NCBI GenBank assembly: GCA_003138485.1
Contig: PLGF01000141.1
Location: forward strand, 1-35,282
Source: Verrucomicrobiales bacterium
GTDB taxonomy: Bacteria > Verrucomicrobiota > Verrucomicrobiia > Limisphaerales > Palsa-1400
Reading direction: 5' to 3'
Length of the DNA: 35,282 nucleotides
Under the pieces are notes generated by a model. That model was given only the letters and a program-made list of their open reading frames with translations, ran no database searches and was not told the DNA's origin. Every line of letters starts with the position of its first letter. Within the stretch, counting starts at the first letter, position 1. Shown in pieces: positions 23,746 to 32,558 of the stretch. The translations under genes were made by a program, and so were the position numbers.

Positions 23746-25929
23746 TCACTTGGGTGCGTTGGTGGAGCCGCGCGGCGGTTCATTGGTGGAAACCAACGGC
23801 GGCGCAAGCCGCAGGGAAGCCGGGAGCAAGCCGGTGTCGTTCATAAAAGCATAAACCCACCAGAGCAGGAAAATGGCGGCCAGGATTTTGGGCCAGGCGG
23901 CCGTCTTTTCGGCATAGCGATCATGGAGGTCCACCGAGGCGCCCTCCGGCAGTTCGGCAATGTCAGTAAGGCGGGCGCCAAAGGGGACGTTGATCCTGGC
24001 TTTGGTGTTGATGGCCCAACCGTTGGCGTCAAGAATAGGACCGAGGTTTCGCCGCCGCAGCTTGATGTAGGCCAGGACGACCGCCGGGCCGGAGATCAGA
24101 AGCATCAGACCCAGGGCGATGAGAGGCAGCTCCCACAAGGCAAACCCCTTCAGATACCCAAGGAACCCGGCGAAGGCGGCCGTGAGGCTGCCCAAGGCTA
24201 CGCTGACCAAGGCGATCACGCTGGGATCGAGGGTCCGCTTGGCGGGCGGCGGGGCGGCGCCGCCGGCGACCGCGCCCATCTGCGCGTCGGCGTCGGTTTG
24301 GGCCGAGGATGCGCGTTTGGTGACCTGCTCCTCAATCAGGCGGGCCAGCTTGTTGTAGGGGGACCAGAAGGCTTGGCGCAGGCTGACCGGGTTGGCCAGG
24401 ATTTTGACGATAGTGGCGTCGTAATCGCGCCCTTTGCGGTCATAAAAAATCCCGTTCCGGCCCACCATCAAATTCTCGTCGTCGCCCTGGGAAAAAATGG
24501 CGACGATGCTCAATTTTTCACCGCCGCCTTTGCGGGCGCACTCGGCGTAGGCCAGGAAGGCGCCGGCCAAACCGGCCATGTTGGAGTGTTTGGCGGCGTT
24601 ATCCACGGTGAGGCAGAGGCGGCAGGAGCGCTGGTCCAGATAGAGCACGCCGGCCTGGAAAATGGCCGGGGTGTCGCCGGCATAGAGATTCTTGAAGTTG
24701 ACAAAGTTCAGGCAGAGGATGTGCAGGTCGCGGACAAAACGGGTGAGCTTTTCGACGCCGGCAAGGGCGGCGGCCTCGTATTCCAGAGCCTGGTCGCGCG
24801 CGATGAGGGCGTTGATGGCGGGCGCCGCCGGCCCGGCCAGAATCTCGCGGACCCGCGCGCCGCCGAGCGGCTCGACGGCCGCGCCCGCCTTGGCCGCTTT
24901 CCAGGCGGCAAAGGGCGCCAGGCGCGCCTGCAACGCGGCCCAGTCCGCCTCGGTCAATTCGGCCCGATCTCCCAGGAGCGGTTTGAGGGCCTTGTTCCGC
25001 AGCGCCGCAACGGCGTCGGAGCAGGCGGGATTGACCGCGCCCTGGAGGGGCAGCGGCTTGTGGGCGGCAACCTGGGCGAGCGGAAAACCGGCCACTTCGG
25101 CGACGTTGATGCTGAGGTCCTTCGCGACGATGGGCGCGTAATCTTCCTCCTTGCGGTTGACCATCGCGGCCGCGCGCGGGTCAAATGCGGCCAGCCGGCA
25201 GCGGCCGAAGTAGTCATCGACTTTCGCCTTGATCGAATTCACCGCGGCAGCCGCCTCCCCGGTCGCTTCGCCAAGGGGCAGAATCGCCGGGCTTTTCTCC
25301 GCCTCGCGCATCCAGGCGTCGAAGGCGGCGCACTGTGCAAAAAACTCCGCGGCCCTTGCCTGGTCGATGCCGGGCTGACCGGAACGGTCGCTCACAGGCC
25401 CCATGCAGGCGAGGATGTCGCGAAGAACCGATTTTGTGGCCTCGTCACCTGCCGAATCCACTACGATGACGCCGTCGCCGTTGAAGAGGGCGCCGGCGAA
25501 AGTCTTTCCGCCGTCGGTGGCTTCGGCTACGGTGATGGCGGCGGCGTCCTCGCGGCCGAGGGCGGAGAGGATTTGTTTGGCGGCGGCCAGGATTTGTTTG
25601 CCTTCGGGGCTGGTGTCGTTGATGGCGGCCAGCGGGAGAGAGTCGCCGGCGTCGATGAGGTCGTCGGGGTCCTTGAGCGTGAAGCCGGCCCATTGGACGG
25701 CGGCGATCAATTCGGGGGCGCGAATCCGGCCGTCCAGGTCGGTGTCGATCAAGGCGGCGGTCCGGGCGTCGAATTCCAGGCCGGTGAGGGGACAGGCCAA
25801 GGCAACCCAGAGCTTCTGGTCCAGTTGGTCCAGGTGCATCAAGTCCGCGCCGGTTTCCAGCTTGACCTGATCAAAGTCGCCGGCGCGAAAGAAGTGCCAG
25901 CGATGTTTGTGGGGCGCGGAATCGGGCAT
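23746..25929 (-). CDS. large membrane-anchored protein with an EF-hand site, unknown
   Basis: 727 residues; no family assigned. A canonical 12-residue EF-hand loop, DTDLDGRIRAPE, occupies residues 62-73, with the Asp-Asp-Asp-Gly...Glu ligands complete. A long soluble part follows, including LHILCLNFVNFKNLY and V-L-Y-L-D-Q-R-S-C-R-L-C-L-T-V-D. A Pro-rich linker then leads to two hydrophobic helices (about 565-620), a polar domain (DANGWAINTKARINVPFG) and a last helix (WPKILAAIFLLWWVYAFM). The likely topology is a large N-terminal domain with membrane anchoring near the C-terminus. It starts 12 bases after the DUF481 gene, so the two form an operon. Confidence 0.75.
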   Translation of the reverse strand: MPDSAPHKHRWHFFRAGDFDQVKLETGADLMHLDQLDQKLWVALACPLTGLEFDARTAALIDTDLDGRIRAPELIAAVQWAGFTLKDPDDLIDAGDSLPLAAINDTSPEGKQILAAAKQILSALGREDAAAITVAEATDGGKTFAGALFNGDGVIVVDSAGDEATKSVLRDILACMGPVSDRSGQPGIDQARAAEFFAQCAAFDAWMREAEKSPAILPLGEATGEAAAAVNSIKAKVDDYFGRCRLAAFDPRAAAMVNRKEEDYAPIVAKDLSINVAEVAGFPLAQVAAHKPLPLQGAVNPACSDAVAALRNKALKPLLGDRAELTEADWAALQARLAPFAAWKAAKAGAAVEPLGGARVREILAGPAAPAINALIARDQALEYEAAALAGVEKLTRFVRDLHILCLNFVNFKNLYAGDTPAIFQAGVLYLDQRSCRLCLTVDNAAKHSNMAGLAGAFLAYAECARKGGGEKLSIVAIFSQGDDENLMVGRNGIFYDRKGRDYDATIVKILANPVSLRQAFWSPYNKLARLIEEQVTKRASSAQTDADAQMGAVAGGAAPPPAKRTLDPSVIALVSVALGSLTAAFAGFLGYLKGFALWELPLIALGLMLLISGPAVVLAYIKLRRRNLGPILDANGWAINTKARINVPFGARLTDIAELPEGASVDLHDRYAEKTAAWPKILAAIFLLWWVYAFMNDTGLLPASLRLAPPLVSTNEPPRGSTNAPK

Positions 25930-25941
25930 GGGAGTCTCCGG

Positions 25942-26748
25942 CTAAAACTTGTAAGCGACGGAGGCGATGAGCTTGAGATCGTTCTTGAGGCGGCCGGGGG
26001 CGGGGATGCTGTCGTAAGAATCCTGGAGCACCGTGCGCAAGAGGAGCCGTTCGCTCTTGTTCAAGCCGGCTTCGACGCCCAGTTCGGCGTTGGCGATGTA
26101 ATTGTCGAATTTGTCCACCTGGGGCAGAAACTCAAGGGTTTCCCACACGCGGGAACGTGCGCTGAGGGCGTAATGGAATTTTTCCGAGACGCGCAAGGTG
26201 GCAAAGCTCTGGGTGTGGTCGTCGAGTTTTTCGAATATGTAAGCGGGGCCGACTTCCAGGCTCAGGTCGGAGACTTTATTCTTGATGAAGTAATAGCCGG
26301 CGCCGGGCGCGAGTGTGAAACGGTATTCGATGTCGGAGATGCCGTCATGCAAACCATCGACGCGGGCATAGGCGAAAAGGCGGTCGGTGAAATTGATGTT
26401 GTCCTGGATGGCGCCGTGAAGGGACTCGGCGGTCTCGGTGGATTTGGTGTCGCCGGTAAGCTTGGATTCTCCGTACAAGCCTTCCAAGCCGAGGTTGAGA
26501 TCGTCATTGGTCCACTTCCGCTCGGCGTGGGTGCTCAGGGAGAACAGAGTCGTGTCGGTGTTGCCACGCGCCAGCGTCAAACCCAGGGCCGCGCTGCCGT
26601 GCCATGGGTTGATGACGGCGGGGGCGACGTTGGTGGAAGCCGCCGCCGGCGCTTGGGCGCGCGCGGACAACGCGCTGGCCAGGGCAATCAACAAAAAGGC
26701 GGCAACTGATTTTTTCGTGTTGGACAACATAATTCCTGTTTTTTTCAT
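25942..26748 (-). CDS. DUF481 (YdiY-like) outer-membrane beta-barrel protein
   Basis: A protein of about 268 residues with a signal peptide (KKSVAAFLLIALASALSARAQA). The mature protein begins with the DUF481 pattern WHGSAALGLTLARGNTDTT and consists of alternating amphipathic strands, ending in Phe (S-V-A-Y-K-F) as outer-membrane barrels do. Function unknown. ATG 26748 is chosen; ATG 26730 has an AGGA only three bases away, and GTG 26760 is also in frame. First gene of a two-gene unit with the EF-hand membrane protein. Confidence 0.85.
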   Translation of the reverse strand: MKKTGIMLSNTKKSVAAFLLIALASALSARAQAPAAASTNVAPAVINPWHGSAALGLTLARGNTDTTLFSLSTHAERKWTNDDLNLGLEGLYGESKLTGDTKSTETAESLHGAIQDNINFTDRLFAYARVDGLHDGISDIEYRFTLAPGAGYYFIKNKVSDLSLEVGPAYIFEKLDDHTQSFATLRVSEKFHYALSARSRVWETLEFLPQVDKFDNYIANAELGVEAGLNKSERLLLRTVLQDSYDSIPAPGRLKNDLKLIASVAYKF

Positions 26749-26879
26749 TTTTTTTGACACGCATGGACGAAACCCGACCGGCGGAGTCTCATCGAGAGCG
26801 TCTCATTTCGTTCGAAACGGCAGGCACTTTATAGAAGAAAAGAATCCCGTGACAAGGGAAATCTTTCGAACGGCGGGGG

Positions 26880-26906
26880 AAAAAAAGGCGCCCCACCCAG
26901 GGCGCC
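26880..26906 (-). terminator. intrinsic terminator of the pilB operon
   Basis: On the minus strand GGCGCCC, a six-base loop and GGGCGCC form a seven-pair GC stem followed by seven Ts. It lies about 145 bases past the stop of the PilB-type gene and upstream of the DUF481 gene, so it separates the two transcripts. Confidence 0.88.
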
Positions 26907-27049
26907 CCATGAAAACTAACTCTACTGCGCAGGCAGCGTAGAGGTTCTCCGGCGGCGTGTCTGCAAGGCGAAACACGGATTCCTCTGTAATGCCAAACCT
27001 TACACGGGGGCGGCGCACATGGGCGATTGGCTGTAACGTAAACAACGGG

Positions 27050-28789
27050 CTACTCGCCGGAGGTCACCAGAAGGGTCTGCTCGAGGGTGGAATAACCGTC
27101 GCGCACCTTTTCCAGGCTGACGGTCCGCAGAGTCTTCATGCCCTGGGCAATGGCGATTTTGGCAAGGTCCTGGGCGGTGGCCCGCTTGATGATGAGTTTG
27201 CGGATTTCATCTGTCATCGTCATCGCTTCGATGATGGCAAGACGGCCGGAATAGCCCGTGTTCTTGCAGCGCTCGCATCCCCGGCCGCGATTGAGGACGG
27301 CGCCCTCAAAGTAGTTGGGATCAATGCCGAGGTCCTCGAACATTTTCTCCGGGTAATTCACCGGTTCCTTGCAACTGGAGCAAATCCGGCGCATCAGGCG
27401 CTGCGCGCAGGACAAAATCACCGCGGAGGAGATCAAGAATGGGGCGATCTCCATTTCATCGAGCCGGGAGATGGCGCCCGCGGCGTCGTTGCAGTGCATG
27501 GTGCTCAAGACCTGGTGGCCGGTGAGGGCGGACTCGACGGCGATTTCGGCCGTTTCAGTGTCGCGAATTTCGCCGATCATGATGATGTCGGGGTCCTGGC
27601 GGAGAATGGAGCGGAGGGCGTTGGCAAAAGTGAGGCCGATCTCCTTTTTGACAGGGACTTGATTGACGCCCGGAAGCTGGAATTCGACGGGGTCCTCGAC
27701 GGTGACGATGTTGAATTGAGGGCTGTTCAACTCGTTGAGGGCCGAATAGAGGGTGGTGGTCTTGCCCGAGCCGGTGGGACCGGTGACCAGGATCAAGCCG
27801 TGAGGGGCGTCGATGGCGTATTTGAAACGTTTGTAGGTTTCCAGATCGATCCCCAGCTTGTCCATGCTGGCGGAAAGGTTCGATTTGTCCAGGACGCGCA
27901 AGACGCATTTCTCCCCGTGAACCGTGGGGAGGAAGGAGACGCGCAAATCGACGTCGCGGCCGCCGACGCGCACGCGCATGCGGCCGTCTTGGGGCAGGCG
28001 GCGCTCGGCGATGTCCAGGCTGCTCATGACTTTGATGCGGGAGGTCAAGGCGACTTGGAGGTTCTTTGGGGGCGGCGGCATGTCGATGAGGCTGCCGTCA
28101 ATGCGATAGCGCAGGCGGACCATGCCCTCGAAAGGCTCAATGTGAATGTCGCTGGCGCGGTCTTTGATTGCTTGGACCAGAATGAGATTGGCGAGTTTGA
28201 TGACCGGGGCGTCCTCGGTCGAGGCGGTCAACTGAGCCAAGTCGGTTGTTTCGGCTGCCTCGTGCGTCACCTCCAGGTTGTCGGCATCGGCCTCCGCCTC
28301 CGCCTGCTTGGCTGCGTCCTGGATGATCTCCTCCATGCTGGTGGCGCGGTTGCTGTCGAGGTTGGCCAGTTTGTCGAGGATGGCCCTTTCCGATGCGATG
28401 AGCGGAAAGACTTCCAGCTTGGTCATGCGCCTGATGTCGTCCACGGCCAAAACGTTGAGCGGGTCGGCCATGGCCAGGAAAAGGCGGTTGCCCAGCTTGG
28501 AGATGGGGAGGACCTTGTAGTTGGTCGCCATTTCGCGTGGGACCAATTCGGTGACCTCCGGCGACAGACCCAGATGGGTCACATTGACGGGCGGGGTGTT
28601 CAAAACCCGGCCCATCGAAACGACCAGGTCGCTCTCGGTCACGTAGGCTTTTTCGATCACCAGCTTGAGCAGGCGGGTGCCTTCCTTTTTCTGCTTCTCC
28701 ATCAACTCCTCGACTTGCGCGCCCGTCAGCAATCCGTCCTCGACCAGGGCGTCGGCGATGCGTTCACCAAGTGATTTGACGTGAGGCAT
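27050..28789 (-). CDS. type IV pilus / type II secretion assembly ATPase (PilB/GspE)
   Basis: A 579-residue hexameric traffic ATPase that drives pilus or pseudopilus extension. It has an N-terminal MshEN-like region (about 10-150), then the secretion ATPase core with Asp/His boxes (DIHIEPFEGMVRLRYRIDG), Walker A GPTGSGKTTT, Walker B-type segment PDIIMIGEIRDTETA and a His box (LSTMHCNDA). A zinc-binding pair, ICSSCKEP and GCERCKNTGYSGR, follows near the C-terminus. ATG 28789 is used because it begins the conserved region; the frame is open to 28864. PilB and GspE cannot be separated without neighbours. It lies five bases downstream of the TPR-MshEN gene. Confidence 0.93.
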   Translation of the reverse strand: MPHVKSLGERIADALVEDGLLTGAQVEELMEKQKKEGTRLLKLVIEKAYVTESDLVVSMGRVLNTPPVNVTHLGLSPEVTELVPREMATNYKVLPISKLGNRLFLAMADPLNVLAVDDIRRMTKLEVFPLIASERAILDKLANLDSNRATSMEEIIQDAAKQAEAEADADNLEVTHEAAETTDLAQLTASTEDAPVIKLANLILVQAIKDRASDIHIEPFEGMVRLRYRIDGSLIDMPPPPKNLQVALTSRIKVMSSLDIAERRLPQDGRMRVRVGGRDVDLRVSFLPTVHGEKCVLRVLDKSNLSASMDKLGIDLETYKRFKYAIDAPHGLILVTGPTGSGKTTTLYSALNELNSPQFNIVTVEDPVEFQLPGVNQVPVKKEIGLTFANALRSILRQDPDIIMIGEIRDTETAEIAVESALTGHQVLSTMHCNDAAGAISRLDEMEIAPFLISSAVILSCAQRLMRRICSSCKEPVNYPEKMFEDLGIDPNYFEGAVLNRGRGCERCKNTGYSGRLAIIEAMTMTDEIRKLIIKRATAQDLAKIAIAQGMKTLRTVSLEKVRDGYSTLEQTLLVTSGE

Positions 28790-28794
28790 AAGTG

Positions 28795-29640
28795 TCAACG
28801 AAAAGCTTTGCCCAGGACGCGCAGCAGATCGGCCGGCGGGGCGAGGTACCAGAGGAGGCGGCATTTGAGCTTTTCTTCAAGGTCCGCGATGGCTTGTTTG
28901 TTGAAGGGATTGGCGGTGGCGACCATGACGGTTTTGCTCATCCGGTCAAAGGGGGCGATGCACCAGCGCTGGCAAATGTCGCGCGAGGCCGCCCGCAACT
29001 GGTCGATGTCCAACTCGTATCGGTCCAGGGGGAAGTAGGCCAGGCGGGAGCGGTCGGAGAGCACCTTGAGGGATTTTTCAATCGGCAGGAGCTGCCGTTC
29101 GGCAAGGTTGTGAATGAAAGGCTCGATCACTTTGCCCGGCGGCGCGGTGAGGCTTGGGGCCGGCCAGCAAAGTTCAAAATCGGGGGCGGTTATCAATTTG
29201 CCGTCAACAAAGTACTTGAACATGAGCTGGCGGCCGTCATCGACCTCCGGCTGGGCGGCGGCTGTGCCGGCGCCTTTGGCGGCCGGGGCGGCGGAGACGC
29301 CATTGACAGAGGTATCCGACTCCTGGGGCCGGGTGCCCATATTGTTCGCCTTGCTCTCGATTTGGGCCATGGCCGCGACGGCATCCTTGTCTTCGGGGTG
29401 GCGCTGGAGGACGGTCTCGAATTCGAGGATGGCGGAGGAAAGCTGGCCCAACTGAACGTAAGCCTGGGCGATTCGTTTGGAAGTCTCGATGACCTCCTTC
29501 TCCATGCCCAACTTGAGATAGGCTTCCTTGAGGATTTCAAGGGACTGGTAATCCTGCGGCTGCGATTGAGTGATGACCTCGAACATCTCAATCGTTTGCC
29601 GCAGTTGCGCCTCTTCGCCCGGATTCAATGTGCCAAGCAT
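28795..29640 (-). CDS. TPR plus MshEN-like protein upstream of pilB
   Basis: 281 residues. The first 90 or so are TPR-type helices (I-L-K-E-A-Y-L-K-L-G, Y-V-Q-L-G-Q-L-S-S-A-I-L-E-F). An Ala-rich linker follows, and then a C-terminal domain like the N-terminal MshEN/GspE_N module of secretion ATPases (IEPFIHNLAERQLLPIE to VMVATANPFNKQAIADLEEKL). It has no Walker motifs. MshEN modules often bind c-di-GMP; whether this one keeps the binding residues is not clear. Its stop is five bases before pilB, so it is probably a regulatory or assembly partner of that ATPase. Confidence 0.78.
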   Translation of the reverse strand: MLGTLNPGEEAQLRQTIEMFEVITQSQPQDYQSLEILKEAYLKLGMEKEVIETSKRIAQAYVQLGQLSSAILEFETVLQRHPEDKDAVAAMAQIESKANNMGTRPQESDTSVNGVSAAPAAKGAGTAAAQPEVDDGRQLMFKYFVDGKLITAPDFELCWPAPSLTAPPGKVIEPFIHNLAERQLLPIEKSLKVLSDRSRLAYFPLDRYELDIDQLRAASRDICQRWCIAPFDRMSKTVMVATANPFNKQAIADLEEKLKCRLLWYLAPPADLLRVLGKAFR

Positions 29641-29656
29641 GACTGCTGAGGAAAAA

Positions 29657-29741
29657 TGGTGCGCTTAGCAGGACTTGAACCTGCACGGCTTTCGCCACTA
29701 CCACCTCAAAGTAGCGTGTCTGCCAATTCCACCATAAGCGC
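29657..29741 (-). tRNA. tRNA-Leu (anticodon GAG)
   Basis: Minus-strand class II tRNA with a long variable arm (TGGCGAAAGCC), acceptor GCGCTTA/TAAGCGC, discriminator A and encoded CCA. The anticodon stem CTACT/GGTAG closes loop TTGAGGT, giving GAG, which reads CUC and CUU. The D-arm GGTGGAATTGGCAGACAC is typical of bacterial tRNA-Leu. Confidence 0.95.
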
Positions 29742-29795
29742 AACGTCTGTAAGACCCATTCTCGCAGAAACCGGCAAAAGCGCAAGGAAATCCCC

Positions 29796-30773
29796 TCACC
29801 GGGCGAAAATCCGCCGGATGACCTCCTCAATGGGGACTTCCTGGATGTCGATGTCCGTCACGGGCACTTTGTCGAGCAACTCCTTGCAAACGGCGATGAC
29901 CTGGTCGCGTTTGACTTTGAGCTGGATGTGCTGGGCGCTCTGCTCGACAAGCTCGCCGTAGCGGCCGAAATCCACGGCCGGGAAACTGGCGCCCGTCTGC
30001 CAGGTCAGGGTCAGAATCTTGAATCCGGAAAAGCGGTCGATGATTTCGCCCAGGCGGCCGTCGAAGAATATCCTGCCTTTGTCGATTATTATCACCCGCT
30101 TGCACAGCTCCTGGATGTCCGTCATGTAGTGGCTGGTGAGCAGGATCGTGACTTTCTGGCGGCTGTTGTACTGCCGGAGAAACTCCCGCACGGTCTTTTG
30201 CGACACGACGTCCAGCCCGATGGTCGGTTCGTCCAGGAACAGAACTCTGGGGCGGTGCAGGAGGGCGGCGACCAGTTCCATTTTCATCCGCTCGCCCAGG
30301 GAGAGTTCGCGGACCATGACGTCCAGCTTGTCCCGCACGGCCAGGAGTTCGGTCAAATCGGCGACAGTGCGTTCGAATGCGGGGCGCGGGATGCCGTAAA
30401 TTTTGCTGTTCAACTCCAGCGATTCGCGGGCGGGGAGGTCCCACCAGAGCTGGTTCTTTTGACCGAGCAAGAGGGCGAATTGCCGGCGGTAGCCGTCGTG
30501 CCGCTGCCAGGGAACGTAGCCGAGCACGCGGGCCGAGCCGCCGCTGGGAAAAAGCAGGCCGGAGAGAATCTTCAGGGTGGTGGTCTTGCCTGCGCCGTTC
30601 GGGCCGAGAAAGCCAACCAATTCGCCTTCCTCAACGGAAAAGCTGACGTGATCGACGGCAACGGTCTGTTCGTAGCGGCGATGGAAGAGGCCGCGGAGGG
30701 CACCGCCAAAGCCCGGCTCTTTCTTGTACGTGCGGAAGGCCTTGGTCAAACCTTGGACTTCGATGAGGGGCAT
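29796..30773 (-). CDS. ABC-2 type transporter ATP-binding protein
   Basis: 325 residues with all nucleotide-binding motifs: Walker A GPNGAGKTTT, Q-loop in LLLGQKNQLWWDLPA, signature LSLGERMKMEL, Walker B VLFLDEPTIGLD and switch His in TSHYM. The N-terminal insert (KKEPGFGGALRGLFHRRY) and the C-terminal tail of about 90 residues are typical of the exporter subgroup that pairs with DUF990-type ABC-2 permeases. No permease is in the window: tRNA-Leu lies downstream and dnaA upstream (8 bases), so the partner is elsewhere. Substrate unknown. Confidence 0.9.
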   Translation of the reverse strand: MPLIEVQGLTKAFRTYKKEPGFGGALRGLFHRRYEQTVAVDHVSFSVEEGELVGFLGPNGAGKTTTLKILSGLLFPSGGSARVLGYVPWQRHDGYRRQFALLLGQKNQLWWDLPARESLELNSKIYGIPRPAFERTVADLTELLAVRDKLDVMVRELSLGERMKMELVAALLHRPRVLFLDEPTIGLDVVSQKTVREFLRQYNSRQKVTILLTSHYMTDIQELCKRVIIIDKGRIFFDGRLGEIIDRFSGFKILTLTWQTGASFPAVDFGRYGELVEQSAQHIQLKVKRDQVIAVCKELLDKVPVTDIDIQEVPIEEVIRRIFAR

Positions 30774-30781
30774 TCCACCTG

Positions 30782-32152
30782 TCAGCGGAGCAGTTGCTTT
30801 TCCAGGTAGTTGACGACCTGGCGAACGTGGGCATCGACCTCCATGCGGTCCTTTACCAGGCGGCAGGCGTGAAGGACGGTGCCGTGGTCGCGTCCGCCAA
30901 AGGCCTCGCCGATGGTGTTGAGGGAGCTTTCGGTCATCTGGCGGGACAGGAACATGGCGATCTGGCGCGGGAAGGCGATGTTTTCCGGACGCCGCTTGCT
31001 GGTCATGTCGGAGACGCGGAGGTCAAAGTGATCGGCGACTTTTTTTTGGATGATGTCGATGTTGACGGTGTAGCGGCCCTCTTCGTGGAGGACTTCGCGG
31101 AGCAAGCCCTCCACGACCGTCAAGGTGAGCTTCTTTCCGGTGAGGGAGGCGAAGGAGGCGACGCGGATCAAGGCGCCTTCGAGGCGCCGGACGTTTGTGC
31201 GAATGCGGCTGGCCAGGAAATTGATGATGTCCTCGGGCAGTTCGACGCCCATGGCCTTTTCCTTCTTGCGCAAAATGGCCATCCGGGTTTCGACATCCGG
31301 GGGCTGCATCTCGGTGACCAGGCCCCACTCAAACCGCGAGACCAGCCGGTGTTCGAGGTTCTGGATTTCCGCCGCGGGACGGTCGCAGGTCAGGACAATT
31401 TGTTTGCGGCTCTCGTGGAGGGCGTTGAAGGTGTGGAAGAACTCTTCCTGGATGCGTTCCTTGCCGGCCAGAAACTGCACGTCATCGATGAGCAGGACAT
31501 CGGCCTGCCGGTATCTGCGGCGGAAGCGGACCAACTGGTTGTTTTGAATGGCGTCGATGTACTCGTTGGTGAATTTTTCCGAGGAAAGATACGTAATGCG
31601 CGCGATTTTCTTGGAGGTGGCGATGTGCTGGCCGATGGCGTGGAGCAAATGGGTTTTGCCCAAGCCGACGCCGCCGTAAAGGAAGAGGGGGTTGTAGGAT
31701 TTGCCCGGGGACTGGGCGACGGCGAAGGCTGCGGCGTGGGCATGATTGTTGTTTTCGCCAACGACAAAGGACTCGAAGGTGTTTTTTGGATTAAAGACGA
31801 TTTCGCGGGCGGCGGAAGAGACGCGGTCGGGCAAATCGCCGGCCGGCCTGGCCTTGGCCTTGGGTTCGGCGGGCGGCAGGCTGGGAATGGGAGGGGTGGC
31901 GGAGTTGACGAGGAATTTGACTTTGAGGTGCTGGCCGGAGGCTTGGGCCAGGACGTCGTGAATCAGGCCCAAATAGTTGTCTTTGAGCCAGACCTCGCAG
32001 AAATCATTGGCGACTTCCAGCGTGAGGATTTCCTCCTCCAGCCCCGTGGCTTTGACGGGATGAAACCACAGATTGTAAATATCCGTGTTCAACATCGTGC
32101 GCAACTGTTGCTGCGCCGTTTCCCAGATTCTCTCGGCAGAAGCTTGCATCAT
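30782..32152 (-). CDS. dnaA: chromosomal replication initiator DnaA
   Basis: Binds DnaA boxes and melts the origin. Domain I at the N-terminus (W-E-T-A...LWFHPVKA), a short Pro-rich domain II, AAA+ domain III with Walker A GGVGLGKTHLL, Walker B LLIDDVQFLAGKE and sensor LTCDRPAAEI, and domain IV with the helix-turn-helix signature GGRDHGTVLHACRLV. About 456 residues, normal length. ATG 32152 is taken; ATG 32149 and TTG 32164 are close alternatives. dnaN is not next to it, as in many PVC bacteria. An ABC ATPase gene follows 8 bases downstream. DnaA boxes in the upstream region suggest autoregulation. Confidence 0.97.
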   Translation of the reverse strand: MMQASAERIWETAQQQLRTMLNTDIYNLWFHPVKATGLEEEILTLEVANDFCEVWLKDNYLGLIHDVLAQASGQHLKVKFLVNSATPPIPSLPPAEPKAKARPAGDLPDRVSSAAREIVFNPKNTFESFVVGENNNHAHAAAFAVAQSPGKSYNPLFLYGGVGLGKTHLLHAIGQHIATSKKIARITYLSSEKFTNEYIDAIQNNQLVRFRRRYRQADVLLIDDVQFLAGKERIQEEFFHTFNALHESRKQIVLTCDRPAAEIQNLEHRLVSRFEWGLVTEMQPPDVETRMAILRKKEKAMGVELPEDIINFLASRIRTNVRRLEGALIRVASFASLTGKKLTLTVVEGLLREVLHEEGRYTVNIDIIQKKVADHFDLRVSDMTSKRRPENIAFPRQIAMFLSRQMTESSLNTIGEAFGGRDHGTVLHACRLVKDRMEVDAHVRQVVNYLEKQLLR

Positions 32153-32183
32153 GTTTGGTGCCAAATCTCCGAAATCTCAAAAA

Positions 32184-32192
32184 TTATTCACC
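32184..32192 (+). promoter_or_regulatory. DnaA box (TTATTCACC)
   Basis: Eight of nine bases match TTATNCACA. It lies about 30 bases upstream of the dnaA start codon, a position suited to autorepression. Confidence 0.5.
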
Positions 32193-32467
32193 GACGCGGC
32201 TTCCAGGTTCCCGGCAGGCCCGGAGCAAGCGGCTGGAACGCCGTTTGCTGGCTGAATCTTGCGCCGGGAACAACAATCTTGCGCCACCTTGGCCAAACAC
32301 CCCGGCAAACGAGTTGTAAGCGCCTGATAATTAACAATTTGAGACTTGAACGATTGGTCGGTCATTTTCTTATCGCGTGCCACCTCTGAGACTGCTGTTT
32401 CCTTTCGGGCTGGCATGTTTCTTTTAAACAGAGATGGCCGGCCTTGACTAGGACAAAATATTAACTC

Positions 32468-32487
32468 TTATTCACGACTTATTCACA
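32468..32487 (+). promoter_or_regulatory. pair of DnaA boxes
   Basis: TTATTCACG at 32468-32476 and TTATTCACA at 32479-32487, both on the plus strand and 11 bases apart start to start, which is about one helical turn. The second is a perfect TTATNCACA. The flanks are AT-rich (AAAATATTAA on the left). Confidence 0.7.
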
Positions 32488-32558
32488 ATGACGGAAACCC
32501 TTTAAAATCAAGGCTTCCGAGTGGTTTCTCTTCAACAAAATTAAACTGGTTTCAATTG

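Noticed and set aside
22642-26709. 1355-codon open frame on the plus strand
   Set aside because: It runs antisense to PNP, the EF-hand membrane protein and the DUF481 gene, all of which have clear motifs or signals on the minus strand. The translation is Gly/Val/Ala/Arg-rich low-complexity text, a known shadow of GC-rich codon bias.
26803-27045. 80-codon minus-strand ORF after pilB
   Set aside because: It reads straight through the intrinsic terminator hairpin and poly-T tract; no family features.
26957-28774. 605-codon plus-strand frame
   Set aside because: Antisense to the PilB/GspE gene, which has Walker and zinc motifs on the minus strand.
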